The position numbers were made by a program, and so were the translations under genes. Below are positions 25,801 to 40,800 of a stretch of DNA of 64,000 nucleotides, piece by piece. The notes beneath the pieces were generated by a model that was given only the letters and a program-made list of their open reading frames with translations, made no database searches and was not told where the DNA came from. The stretch comes from Phoronis australis (lineage: Eukaryota > Phoronida > Phoronidae), in NCBI GenBank assembly GCA_002633005.1, contig NMRA01000160.1, positions 1-64,000 of the forward strand. The letters run 5' to 3'. The number at the start of each line of letters is the position of its first letter. The first letter of the stretch is position 1.

Positions 25801-28800
25801 TCTGTCCTGTACAACTTTGAAAAAGACACTGAACTATGGAGAGTAGGTACAGCTAGATTATTAACTGATGTGTTCTTAGGAGGAAGGCCAGGCTGTGGAG
25901 ATGTCAGTGGTACGTAGTGGAGGCAGTCTTGTCTCTCGTCAAGTCGAGTATTTCATTGAGCCCAATGGCGAGGCGGAGTTCTACGGCAGTCGTGGAGTGC
26001 TGGAGTTTCTCCCAGGAGAGACGGTGAAAAAGAAAACAATTATGGCCCAGGATGACAATGTACCAGAGGTGAGTACAGGAAGCTGTTCAAGATATTCCTT
26101 CTGCTTCTTGTCAGTTGAAAACTAAAAAAAATCTGGCAGTAAACTAGTCTAGTTTAGACTTTTAACTAAACATATAATAAAATGTTCTCAAAATGACCAG
26201 GAAATCATTTTGTAATATCTGGTGGTACACCAACAAAATGGCCGCCACCGTTGAACAGCTCTGAACTTCACTTCATTGAATTGTCAATATAAGACATGAA
26301 TCACTGCAGTTCACAAAATGCTCTGCTGGACAGGTGAAAATACGGGAAAGAGTGTCTTTAATGCATTCCATGAGGCTAGTGTCTCACTGGTTTGGGGAGA
26401 TCTCACAAATCTGCAATATCTCACAAGGAGATTTTGCTAGATGTCACTCACCCCATATGCAGATTGATATTGGGTGACACTGGGTCGTGCGACTTCTGAC
26501 AATGCCAGCATTTCAATTATTTTAGTTCTGCTAGTATTGTAAGAATGAAAATGGTGATGGTGTTCATGCTGAAACCTTATTTTACGTTCACCTGTTGTTA
26601 AGTTTAAGGGAATCATTGACTACCTCAGATCATGTCTGTTAAGCTCCATGTGTTTACCACTATCTTTTGACTAGTAGAAGGTTAAAGTAAGTTCCATTGA
26701 TAAAACATAACGGTTAAGTGCATTAAATGGAATGTCTTTCGTAGAATATAACTTAAATTTACTGAGATGTACAGTCTTTAATTTTCAACTCTTATTTATG
26801 TTTGTCTAAACTGAAAAAATTCTTCAATATTGAACAATCAAATAATGCACCGTGTAAACGCTGATATAAAACTATTATTCACCCTTTCACTGTCAGCTCA
26901 CCGAAAGCTTCACCTTGATGATCAGAAGTTACGGCCAGTCCAGTGCTGTGATTGGACCACTGAACAAGATCAACATTACTGTGTTGCCGAGCAACGATCC
27001 CTATGGGGTCCTGACCTTTGACAGCAGCCAATTAATAACAACTATAGGTGAGGTGTTATTGTTGCTGACCAATGAATGGAGACTACAAAGTGGATTACAT
27101 GCGTGTATTGGCCACACTTTTTCGTGAATGATTCAGTCAGTACCACTTTCAAAGTTAGCAGATAACTTGTTTGGCCATTTCATTGCTCGCAATGACATCT
27201 CTAGCATAAGTTTTCAGAGAAAAACATCCAATCCGTGCAGTTTGCAACACGGAATAACTAGAACAAATAATGATCATTCTCTCCAAATTTCTTTCACACC
27301 AGGACAGGTACCCAAAGGTATTTTTCCGCAGGCAATTACAGACTGGTCTCCTACCCTGGTCTATTACAAACGTACTGTCAATAGAGCCCTTTGAGACACA
27401 GCTGCAGACTTCATGTTTGCCTGAAATTGTTAAGCACCCCTCTTCCATTTGTGTGATCATATCTTACTTTGGTGATTGCAAGGTCAAACCAGATATGTAT
27501 TGGTAATTTTTGAAAATTCTCTGAAATTAAAAAAAAATGCACGTATAGGTCCTGTGAAGGAAACAAACTTTTTGTAGGAAGATGTTTATGTTTTGACCAC
27601 AGTGTCATTTTGAAGGACAAACTTTGTGAACTTAAAACTGAAATTTTTGGCTAGATTCTGAACACAGAAATAGTCTATGAAATTAATTTAGTCCTCAGAG
27701 TAACTAGTAAAGTTTCAGTTTTCCAAGTCATTCGTTTTCCACACACTTTTCCCCTAAACATGAATGTTTAATATCAAATTAATTGGATAACACCTTGGTA
27801 TCCATTGCTATCATAGTAACAATATGAGCAGGTCCAAACCTTTCGCATCATTTATGACATAGGCTGTAGTCATTTGATGCTCAATAGGTGATGCCTATGA
27901 AGAGAGAGTCCTCTTAACATCTGTAATAAGTCGATGGAGAAGAGACAACAGTTCATTGGCATGGGGGTGTTCATGGAATAATGGTGAATAAATGTAATAT
28001 TAAATCAATGTGCATTTCTACTGGTAGGAACCTTGTAACACTAGCGCCACCTTTTGAATGTGTTTAGGAGAGACAAAGAATCAAAGTCAGAAGGTGACGG
28101 CAGTTCTGCGCCTGTTTCGACAACGTGGTACATTCGGCACGGTGACCGTTAACTGGGTCGTTACCCCATCCACCTCGCGAGACGTGACCCCTCTCAGTGG
28201 CACTGTCATATTTGGCAATGGTGACAGAGAAAAAAACATTGAAGTACACTCTACCCCTGATCAGGTACCTGTGGGATATGTATATTGTGACGTTTATGAC
28301 ATCATTTATTGTGTTTAAAACAATCACATCTTCTTGGTCACAGGTGTTCATTAGTACTAAAATCATCTTGCAATAATAAAGATTATGTAGGACCTAATTG
28401 ACGGGTCTGCATATATAGCCTAATATTCACAAAACTACTGATTTTAATGTGGTCAAAGTACATATTTTATTAAAGTAGATATCCTGTAGAATTTGTTTGT
28501 CTTATACCAGTCTGTTGTTAATTGGGTCATGTAACCATGTCTTTTGTAGTAAATTTTAATGAAAAAGAAAGGTACATCATTCCAGTATTGATAACAGTTT
28601 GATAAAAACATTCTAGATGATATCTCAAAAACGCTGTTTGTTTCTAAATTATCATTTCGTTTGTTTTATGCAAATCACAGAAGTCATATTTTTATATCCC
28701 CATGCGCATAAGAGCGATATTTCATAAACTGTTCCTAACAGCATTTTGGAGAATAGTGCACAAAGCATAGTATCGGCAAGTTTCATATGGATACAATTAG

Positions 28801-31800
28801 CTGTTTCTGTGATGTGTTCCGAAATTAGCCAAATTTGGACATTTTTCAAAGGTCCTACGTACCCTTGCATACAAGTTTAAAGGCAAAATCAAATGTTATT
28901 TAACAGCTCTCTGCATGTTTCGTAATTAATAACAATCGTTAGTGACCACGTATTACTTCATTGTTTTCTTTTTGAGTTTTTACTCCATTTTTAAATGGGA
29001 ATCCCATTCGCGAGAATAGTCTGCACGAGTTGGGGTTGGAGGCGGGGCTGTTTATGCGGACAAATGATTGTCTTGTGGGGTGGATTGATGGAGAAGAGTT
29101 TGCACCATAGAATCCTTTTCACACTACATCCCAGTTTGAAAACACCAGTTTCACCCATGACCATATTATGGGCAACAATTGGACAAGGACAGCCCAGTCA
29201 CCCTGTATTTTTCATTCATTCATTTAGGATTCGAAGTCTTACACTTTCCTATTTACTACCATTTCCTTCATTTGATGACACAATGTTCTTATCCTTTTTT
29301 TTGCATGAGAACATTTATTCATCCATAAGTAGCGTGAGACATATACTAAATTTGAAGGGAATATATTACACATTCATACACTCATTCACTCCGGGGGTCT
29401 AAATCTTAGTTGTAACCTCAGTCCATGAAACATAAGAACCATAGGAGATCATCTCTTATGAAATTCCAAAAGTTCACAATTTTTGGCAAAAATGTATTTT
29501 TCAATTTTGAAGTATTCATATATCTCTGCCTTGAGATGTTCAATACAGGGCAAGCGTTTTTCTAACCTACGACGATATATATGATATTTACCCAATATCA
29601 ACACTAGATTTATTACTTTTGATTCAGAATGCTTACCAAAAAGAATATGGATGATGGCAGGATTCAAAGTTATATTTACTTTTTGGTTGATCCATCGAAA
29701 TAATGCCGACCAAAAGGAACACACAACATGACATGACCAGTAGAGATGAATTAAGTCCTCTGGTTCCTTTTTACAAAAGGTGCACAACTGCGAGTTAGTA
29801 ACTCCAATTTTATGGAGAAAAGTGTTTGTACTTAAAATTCTATGGGTCAATCTAATTTCAAACCATTTTATTTTCGTATCAGATGTGAAGTCTACAGAGC
29901 AACAGTAGGTTTTTCTCCACCATTTATCAGATAATTGCAAATTTAACACCATCTCCCATTTTAACTCAAATTTTGGTTTTCTATATAGCTGATAAACTAA
30001 AGTATCATTTGTTTTTTATCCTAGCTTCCTGAGAATGCGGAGACCTTCTATGTGAACCTGACCACTGTCACAGGTGGGGCTCGCCTGGGCCAGTACACTG
30101 TCGCTACTGTGGTTGTCAAGAAGAACGATGATGCTATATACTTCAAAGGTACTTGTCAGTGTCCAACCATTCATTAGTCTGGCAAGGCCAAAAAAGAGCA
30201 ATTGGTTCTGATCTCTTGTTTTAGTTTGAAAATCTAGTTGGGGTGGTGTAGTATTTTCTTGTTCCTCAATTTTTCAGAAAAAAAAATTCGCCTGAGATGA
30301 GCAAAAATAATGCATTCTGTTCATTTTTACTCATTGCTTGGCAAATCGACGTATTTCAAAACATTACTTACCCTTGTCTATATGCTTTTGTGCAACTTTT
30401 CAAAAAAATATGAATGCTTAGCTGCAGACATTGATATGGGTGGTCCATTTGTTTTCTTAGTCGGCGAATGAGACGGGGCGAACACCAGAACCAAGTATGC
30501 TTTTTCGCCCTAACATGTTGTAACTGAACATTGAACCCTGTCAGATTTTGGCCATCATTAATTAGTAAAATGTGCGTCTGCAGAAATAATGCTTCCTGAA
30601 ATTCCACAGTACTGTGCCAAAGTTAATGGTATTTACCCATGATGCAATATTTCCAGCCTCATTTTCACGCTACTCATCGCTTACATTTTGTTTACTACTA
30701 CTCAATGTACCAAATTGCATTTGTTGTTTTTATGCGCCCACATATTTATATGTGGCCGCATTATGCCGTCATCTGCGTCCGTCCGTCCGAGCGGCATCCG
30801 TCCGGCGTGCGTCCGGCGTCCGCTGCTCTATCTCCGAGGTATTTTGCTCCACCTAGTGGCCATTTTTGCTGTTTTCAAATCTTGTTTTTGGCGTCCACCT
30901 CTGTATCAACCAAATCATTTGAAAATTGGCATATATGTTCTCAGTGTGAAGACGATCTTTGATGATGGTGACTGACTACTGTGGCACCTCCTAGAGGTAG
31001 TTTTGTTTTGCGCCCTTAGTTGTATCTCCTAAACCCACTGAAGGATCTGTACTAAATTTAGTAAGTGTATTTATATGAAGATAACAACAGACGACGACGA
31101 CGACTTTCAGGCAGATCCAAATGACACTGTGCCCACTAGTGGCAATTTCATTTTATTCTGTTTTCCTTTGTTTCTCTGAAGTTCCTTGACATATTTTTAC
31201 GAAATATGGCATGTTCCTGTTTTGGATGCATTGTATGTTTTTGCGCCATCTAGTGGCCATTTTTATGATACAAATAAATAACTCAAAAGCACACCATTTG
31301 CAATGCATTCGTGGGTGCATTCAACGCTCTGTGTTGCTCTTGTTTAATTTGCACTACTGACGACGGGAAATCCGATAAATTTGAAAAGAAAAATCATGGA
31401 TGCGCAATGTACCATTCTTTGTAATCATTAGTATGTCTAGTGGTTCTAACTGATATTATTGCTCATTCATTGGTTCACGTGCTTGGTTTTATTTCCAGCT
31501 CCTGCCATGGTAAAAGTTTCAGAAAGCAACGACGCCACACTCACAGTTGTAAGAAATGGCGACGCCAGCGCCGAGGCTCGAGTTTACTACAGCACTATAG
31601 ATGGCAGTGCCACTGCCCAGGACCGGGACTACATGGCAGTCTCAGACGGACTGATACAGTTCGCTGTGGGGGAGACGGAGAGAAACATTTCTATCACCAC
31701 CATGCAAGATAACGTGCCTGAGACTGACGAGATATTCATGGTACAGCTCTTCAATGCTGAAGGTAAAAACTGTCACAATGGTTGGTTCAGAAAATGTATT

Positions 31801-34800
31801 GTAAGAAAGGTTGGTTTTTCGTTTAGTTTTGATTTGCAATACCGTTTATGTCCTAAGAACTGCCTGGGCTCTCACAAATATTTTTGAAATGCGGGTTGAA
31901 TGCTTGCTTCCATAGTAGTTTAATTGCCATGGAACCCTCTCGTGGCCATGCATTAGACAAGTTGAGATGAACTTTCTTGTGCCCATTTAATTACAAGTTT
32001 TTGAACTCCGTACTGCCTCGGTTAAATATTTCATTGTGTTGTTTTAAGTTCCGTCCACATTGTGTTTGATAGAGCTTGTTCTACCTAAGTCTGATGACAC
32101 TGCAGAGAGGCTCTTGTTGGGGGAAGGGGTCTCTTGTTGGGAGCAGGGACTGATAATATTGAACAGGCCTTCATGCAGCGTGTGTCCTGGGCTTTCTAAA
32201 TGGACGCTCTAATCTGGAGGCCCTGGCAAGGACGCCCAATGTATCATTGGGATGCCCTGTCAATCAGAATTTCTCCTTTGGACACCCACATTGTAAGATT
32301 TCTAGGACAACCCAGTAAATGAAAGAGAGAAGTTGAGCCTTTCAACTCAGAAATAAATGTACAATGTATATAAAATGTATATAAAATGTTACATTGTTCA
32401 AACTATTTTCAAAGTATTTAGTAGACCTGTCAATCATAAGTACATGTTTGATTGCAAGAGTGTCTGCCATAGACATCTTAGCATCATTGCATTTTTCTTG
32501 TGTTGGTAACTGCAGCTTTGATGACTCATTGTACAGAATATAAAGTTAAGAAAGTATGATAAACTGTATAACAGTAATTTGCACTCATCGTTCAACCAAT
32601 ATCTGTAATATCTGTAATACCTGTTTGGTTAGCTATTTGGGTGTTTTCGTAAATTTAGACATAAAAGTCTTGATCCACACAGTTTTTTGTAGTAAAAAGA
32701 TCATTACAAGAGAGCTGTTTTTGCAAACTTACATGTAAAAGCCTTGTTCAACGCATTTTTTGTAAAAAACCTCTCTATGTGTGTGGGGGGAGGGGGGTTA
32801 CTGGTGAATGGTGGTGAGGAGTGGGGGTAATGCGTCGTCGAATCATGGACGCCCTGGAATATTGGGAACCCCATTTTGTACACCCCTATTTTCGAAATCC
32901 TGGATAAAGCCCTCATGTTAAATAGTACTTTATTTCATTTTTGTGATTTTTATTGTGTATTTTAATTTCTAACAGTACTTTAATTCGCAAGTTACAAAAA
33001 ATCGACAAACTCTCATATTCTTTTTTTTCACTGTCTATTATAGCTGTTTCAAACTGTAGTGCAGATTGTGATGTTTGACGTAGTGACCTACATATTGCAG
33101 GTGACGTGGTGGTACACGGGGCAATTAGTGCCACTGTCGTCATTATGGCAAACGATGACGCAAACGGTGTCTTCAGCTTCGGAAGGACCCAAGTGCAATC
33201 TACTGATGAGGGAGTACCAACGAACTTTGAGTGAGTTTATTGCTTTGGCCTCACTATATAAGGCCAAAAAAGCATATTTGGTGCTGGTTGGTACTGCTAC
33301 TCATTAAATGATTAGCACTCTAACGCCTGCCTGCATCAGTTTTAGGCAACTAAGGTTTCGTGTTTTTATTGAAAAGTGCACTGCGGCATGTAATCAAGGG
33401 TAAGCGCAGTATGAAATGCCGTGAGGAGAAAAAACGAGTCTCGGATCATTTGTGCTCATCTCGGGTGGATTAGCTTTTTTTGAAAAAGTGAGTAACTAAA
33501 AATGGTATGGCACCACCGACTCAATTTTCGAGGAAACGACAGACCAGAACCAACAAATCTTTTTGGGTGTAATTTACTGTTGTGGTGTTGTGCATTCATG
33601 GGGATGCCTCTAGTGATAAATCCTAACTGCTGATTAAAGCTTCTTACCCTTATAATACTGGTCTCCGCTTGTCCCTTGCTCTGTTTAGTTGTAATTACTG
33701 TACTTGGGTAGATGTGACAGTTAGTTATCGCTTGAGACACGGAGCAACAAGTTGGCTTGGCCAATCTTATAATTATTATTTTTAGAGCCTGGTCTTTAGC
33801 AGTAATAAGGTGTCAGCTCTTCCCAATCCATTAAATCAGCTCTTATCTAAGGAGCAAGATTTAACCAAATTTAAATCAAAATTTTTTTGATAGACGCATG
33901 TTTGTATTGCCTTCGAACCATCTATTCATGAGCGCACAATAACTCGCACACGGCACATTTTCCTCTGGTTACTTTTTCCTGTGAGCTGTGTGCAGTGCGA
34001 TAATTTGTACAGACTTTTATTTGGTGTAAACATTGCTTTATTCAGATATGAGATTAGGGGATCGTGTGTAAATTTGAAATGAGTTTTGAATAACATTCTC
34101 TTAATCTGAGTCTTTCTTCAACTCTAGCCCCAACTTATATATTTGCAGAGTTATACGTGAACGAGGGCGTTTTGGTGTGGTTAATGTTTACTGGGAGCTC
34201 CTAGACAATCGGACTATGACCAGGGTTACAGAAAACAAGGACTTCGCACATAGCACAGGTTTCATCACGTTCCAAGATGGTGTAGCTACCATGGATATTG
34301 TCGTCATGGCAGCCAAGGACAGTGAACCGGAGTATGCTGAGACATTCGTTCTGAGACTGTTTAATATCTCGGGTAAGTATTACGTGCCATGCGTAAGCGT
34401 TATGCTGTAGGTAACATTCGAATAAAATAACATCACCTGAAAAGCTATGTTGCTAGCCGTGTTGATCGGAAGAATAGTTTGTTTTTACATAGACTGTAAT
34501 CTTTCTTATGTCGAAAAGAATTACAAAAAGTGCTGCATTTTTTGCTTTTGAATGACTGATCACATGAATTTTGTTAAAATTCTAAAAAAATTCTTTACTT
34601 TTCTTTTCTGGTAGCCTCGTATTACTGATAGAGTCATAATATTCTGCATTGCCATCTTCAATTGAGACATTTGACATGCTGTGCAAGCAGTTGAAGAGCT
34701 TTTACCAAATATAAATTCTCAAGTCATAAATTTTTAATGCATAACCGTGAGGGAGTTATTAATGGTGTTATGTCATGGTTAATTTACAACCTAGTATTTT

Positions 34801-37800
34801 GTTGACTTCGCAAAAAGTGGCAATCAGTTCGTTGCCATTTATTAACATTTCCGTCCACTCTGCAGGTGGAGGGCCCAGTGGTCAGGAGGGTCAACTGGCT
34901 TCCACTCACCTGACCTCTACCCTTGTGGTCAAGGAGAACGATGACCCCTACGGTGTGTTTGCGTTCCCGGCCTCGTCTCGCCAGAAATCCGTCGCTGAAG
35001 ATTACTACCCCGGTGCTGAGAGCTCCACGTTGGCTAACTTCACCATTGAACGTATGATGGGATTGTTTGGGCAGGTTGAGGTATGCCTGGTCTCTCCATG
35101 GCCTTGTTTTCCATATCGTATAGGATACTGTGAATAACTGTTACAGTGAAGCTAAATTTGACCACGCTTAGCTCCTCATCTTCTTGATGAGTCGCCATTT
35201 TCAATTCGTCTAATTTTTAACTTGAAATCCTCTACACTTTTAACGACTATTGCTTCGTAAGCTTGAATAATGTTCTGTTTATATTTGAATAATGGTACAG
35301 TACTCTTAGTGTTATTGTTCATTTTTGTGAAATATATACTGCCTCGCACTAAGATTTCACTTCCACGTAGTTTGGTGTGGCGAACCTAAGAACTCCGTTT
35401 CACAAGCAGCAATAAGTGTCATATCTCATTCATAACAACTTGACAAGAACGGTTTTGTCAACGGTCGTGAGTCTGATCATAGCTGAGATGGTTGTAAGCA
35501 CGTTATTGCTGATGCAGCATTCCGTTTTTTTATGAAAGCAAAATGTTGGAACTGATCCTAAGTTCTTGATTTTTCATGGTTAAGACTTATTGATCGCATT
35601 CGTGAACCACATTAATGAACAGTGTGGAATTATTTTTGAAGTTACAATCATCTTAGCTGTGACAAGACCTTTGATAGAATGGATCCCAGGTCTTTAAGAA
35701 TACGGCTTCTTTGCTGAGGTTGGAATATGGCATTTTCTTCCATTTTTGTTTTTCAGGTACTTTGGGAAGTGTTCTCAGATGCTATCGCCGGCACCTTGCC
35801 CAGCATGATGGACTTACTGTTTCTGGCAGATGTGCCCAGTGGTAGCATAGTGAGTGGTGGGGGCCGAGAGGGTACCAACACCAGGGTGGTGGCCTTTGGA
35901 GGTAAGTAGGCTGTATGTGTGGGGGGTCCATTATATTTGGTGTTCTAGTTTGGTCTGAGTTGTGTTTTAGTGTATAATGCAGTGTTAGAATACAGTGTGT
36001 CTTGAAAGTGCCTCATAGCACTAATTAGGTATTGCAATGTCACAAATATCAAACTCACGATAGCGACCCCGTTAAAGCAAACAATGACCACCATTCCGTC
36101 TGTGACTTCATAATGACTGTCACTTAAAGTGTTATATCTCCGTAGTATCCACCTGATACGGTGAACCAAAATAGAGGTTTCAGTGATGGTGCTTCATGGT
36201 GTTTTTAGCCTACACCTTGGTGAACACCCATGTGCTATACTCATTTATTGTATTTTAAATGTAAGAATTGCATTGCACAATTTTAAATGTAGCCTACTGG
36301 AAACTTATTAATCACTGTGCGTTGCGAATGTTTTGAAAAATAAACAAGACTTGGTAACAGTTATTGTGCTATATATATACCAACTGTCTGATCTCAAGTT
36401 GAAATATGTATATAATGTATGTTCACTTGTCTTTTATTGTAGAAGCTTGTAAAAATGTCTGAGTTTAGACACATGTCTGCAAAACTTGGATTTTAACTTA
36501 ATCGTAAAAGCTGTAATTTATGATAGTGCGTCGTGCAAAAGTGGTTCATTCTAAAAACGATTTCTAACTTTTACAACGTATTGAAAAATAGTGCATGAAG
36601 CGTAGTCACGTGTCTGGAAGTTTCATATGAATCCCATCTGTTATTTCTGAAACGTGATGTTCTGAATTTGACCAAATTCGGAATTTTTCTGGGGTCCAGC
36701 ACAACGATAAAAATGTAATAAAAGCACTTTATGCCAGTTATCCATTTGTAATAAAGTGAATATTTTGCTATTTCTGTAGTTTTGTCTGTAAATTTTGCAT
36801 CGGAAGTATAAGTAGTTCCTGGTGAATGTGAGGTTCCATGCTTGTAGTTCCTGGTGAATGTGAGGTTCCATGCTTGTTATTGATTTTACAGCTCCCTTTA
36901 TTGTGCCAGCTGTTTATCAAACGCCCAAGTCTGACATCGAGAGTGGTTTTTCACTCTCCGCTCGTGTCAGCATACCTCACTCCACCAATGGGTTCGTCGT
37001 CGCCAAAACCAACGAGCAAGGAAGCGTAGTGTATTACGGGCTCAAGGTTGTCACGCAGAACGGCACAACACAGCTTGAGTTTCACTACGCAACTAACGGG
37101 GTTAGTTTCTGCTGGTAGTTCTTGCTTCAAAGTGGAAGTTGTTCAAAAGCAATACTGCTAATTTTAGGAGCTTGAAATTCTTATGTTTTGTTTTTGTGGT
37201 AATGGGCTTTTTGATGAAGAGTTTTATTGGTGAATGTATTTTGGTTTATATTGGTCATGATTTTCATAGAATTGGTGCCTCTTTGTTTTCTGAACATACA
37301 CTGGCTATGTTTTGAGGATAAGTAAAAAACGAAATGCAAAAACTGTTTGTTAGCTTTCGATTAAATTACAAAACTATCTCAATCCAACAAAAGAAAATAA
37401 AAATAAATAAATTTAATATTTAATTAGGAATGGATGTCTTCACATTATCCACAAGGGCATTCTCATTAGTAGCGTTCTTCTGTCAATACAATTCTTTTGT
37501 TGCACGCTGATATTTTTTCTCGTTATTAATAACCGCAATTCATTGCTGGTGAACTCTCGTCTTTTCTGACTCGTTAATCTCAGTTTTATTCACAGCTGAC
37601 AGGAGGCATGTTTTGTACCCGCTTAATGCTATGTAGCACATGCTTGGTATTTATGTGTCGAATCTTTTTACTCTATAACTGAGAACTTGTGTGGTTAATG
37701 AGGAAAGAATACGGCGCGTGAAAAAGATGGATATTTGTTGGGAAAGAAACGTTCAAGCTGTTAGTGAGATTGCCATTGCGGTCCGTGAGATAGATAGATC

Positions 37801-40800
37801 GTGTCTCCTTTGAAATCACAATCAACATTGTTCTTGCCAAAAATACCTCAAACACAACTCTCTTTTTATAGGGTTCTCAGGTGACTCAGAACACGGCTAC
37901 ATTTACCGTGAACCAGGACATATCTGGTGGACGGTGGTACCATCTGTTGGTGACTGTGGATGGCGGTTTCATTACGTTGTACCTCGATGGTAAGCAGCAG
38001 ACAAGGCAAAATGTGGCCGCTCAGCAGTCCAGTGTCACCGACGGAAACGGCCCCCTGATGGTGGGTGCAAAGGGAGTGGGCAACGGTCAGTTCACCGGCC
38101 GAATGCAGGACGTGCGAGTGTTCAGCAGGAAATTGGATGAAAAGTAAGTGCATAGGTGATGAGAGTATAATTTAAATCTTGTAGTGTTTCATCAAAAAGC
38201 GGTAACCGTATCTGCCGTTCAGTTACTTCAAATTAAGTCTCAAATAATGTTAACCAAAAATAGATGGAGTGTGGAAACATCTCCATAACCGTGCCTCTAA
38301 ATTGCAGCTACGTTTATTTAAACCCCATGTTCGAAGCAACAAACACTGAACCCTCAATAGAAATCCCCGTACTTTTGTCTCTAAACTTCACACGTGCGAT
38401 GACAACGCTTCATACCTGGTGATCAAGCTACGTTCCGAGTACCGTATTCGTCACCCAGACTTAGGAGTGATTAAATAATGTCCGTCATCTAAGTATTAAG
38501 TAGTTTTTTTCTCGTTTTAACATGATTGCTTGTGTATGGATTCAATAACTGCGTTATTGTTATCATATTATCGTTACCATTTTATCGTTATCATTTCATT
38601 GTTATCATTTTATTGTTATCCATTTTAGGGAAATAACTGAACTGTTCAGTGCGCCCTCCATTATGGATGTAACGCCAGTATCTGGCTACCTCACGTACGG
38701 CCCTGGTGCTCAGTATGGTAACGTGGTCATACGCAGCAAACAGGACACTGAAGTTGAAGGCAACGAAGTGTTCTCTGTCAAGCTCATCTCTGCAAAAGGT
38801 GGCGCCAGAGTCTCTGATAATGACGCGTCGGGGAAACTCACCGGTAGGGGAGATTGTTTTTATAGTAGCCTGCAGTTTTTAAGATGAAGTGTGGCTTTAT
38901 GGTGCATTTATGTGTAACACCTGATCAAAGGCTCACATGGTAAAAAACTGAGTTTATGAAAACCTAAGGTGCGATAAAAATTCTTCAGTTTGGGAAAGTG
39001 AAAATTCAGTTATTTTGCTTTGAGTTAAGAGCTTGCACCAAATTTTAGAAATAGGCAATTTTTTGTGGTCCCAAATTCAAGACTTGCAATCAGTGTTACA
39101 CGCTATTATAACACTTAAAAAGGTTGCGTTGGCAGCTAGGTGATTACAAAAGACAGTGTCTGAAATTTGAGAAGTATAATGGACGCCAAAATCGACTGTG
39201 TCCCAACCTGCAGAATTGACTTATAACAAGGAGTTAGAGTGACAGGTTAATTGACCAATTACAACACAGCATTCTTGACACACCTTCGTTAAATCCAAGT
39301 CGCCATTTTACCGCACAAACAACTCGTTGCCGGGCAAAAGTTATTGTTTGTTTGTCGACATTTCATAAGGGGTGAGCTTACGATAGGTCAATTGAGAAAA
39401 ATCAATTTCTGCTTGAATTTCTGTGTCCTCAATTTTAGAGACTTCCAAACTGAAGATTTTTTTACTCTTATATGCTTTATTTTAATTATGGTAATTCTTC
39501 GCTTATTTAGCACAGAATATGACCGACTAAAAGTCTAGTTTGTCAAATTTCTCTATGAAAATGTAGGTAAAGAAGAGAAATTTTGTCTATTACTAGTTAC
39601 AGTTTCTACAGTGACTGTTTAGATGCTGCAAAACAATGTTCGATAAAGTTTCCATTATTTGTAGCACAGTGATTGGCCTTTGAAAAATTGAAAAACAAAA
39701 ATTTTGGTTATCATTTTTATTCAGAATAAGCAGAGAATTGCTGTACCAGCAACTGTGTCATTGTGCGTGACGTGATACATGGTGTGACACATTTTGTTGC
39801 AGTCTTGAAGAGCGACAATGCCAATGGTCTGTTTGGCTTCAAGGGTCAATGTACCCCATCTCTAGCGACTGACGAGAGCTCCCTGATCAGATGTCCTGTC
39901 GGGCGTGACCGCGGTGACGACGGCACAGTCACAGTTGATTGGATCATTCACCAGGAGACCAATGGGACGTCATCGCCAGCCATGGAGGACTTTTCCAACT
40001 ACTCGGGCCAGCTCGTGTTTAAGAACGGGGACGAAGAACAGGTGCGTTAGATGTTTGAGAACATCTCAGTAGTGCAGCAATTGTAGTTTCTTTAATCATT
40101 GAGATTTTGGTCAAACTATCCTGCTGGGCTGTGGTATGGTCACATGAAGTTGACAGCCTGCAGTTGTCGCATCATATGCTGAGTCGTGGTTAGTGCTGCA
40201 TAGGTTTTGTCATTTCACCGTAATTTATTTCCACGATAGTATTGGATAATTTGTGCTGCATTTGGCCAATGCTTCATCCTATATGGAGAGTGTGTTGTTC
40301 TCGTACTATGTACGGTAGCTAAACCAGCATATTGCATGCATTTTAGAAATTTTCTGAAAATGTTGAAAATCATGTATCGAGAGACGAAAGTGGGGGCAAG
40401 AGGGGTTTTGTTGAATTGCAAATTTGGTATATTTTTGACGATGTCATTCATTATGCTCACACCCTGAATGTCATGCTTTTGTGTACAGTTAAAGTGCTGA
40501 ACACAAAATGCTGAGCATTATGGTTGTCAGTACAGGTCACAAAACTGAGGTATATCCAGCTGTACTTTGCCCTACATACTAAGTGTTTTTAGTTCGGGAC
40601 TTTACATTATGGCAAAATAACTTACGTCACTTAAAGCCATTGGCTTGTAATTATTTTCATCAACTCATTTGTAATGCTTATGATTTTAAGAATAATACCC
40701 AAGTCGTTCTTGATAAGTTATTTATAAAATTTTGCTTCTTATTTCAGACGATCAGTTTCCGAGTGAAGAACGATGACTTGCCTGAATTAATTGAGAAGTT

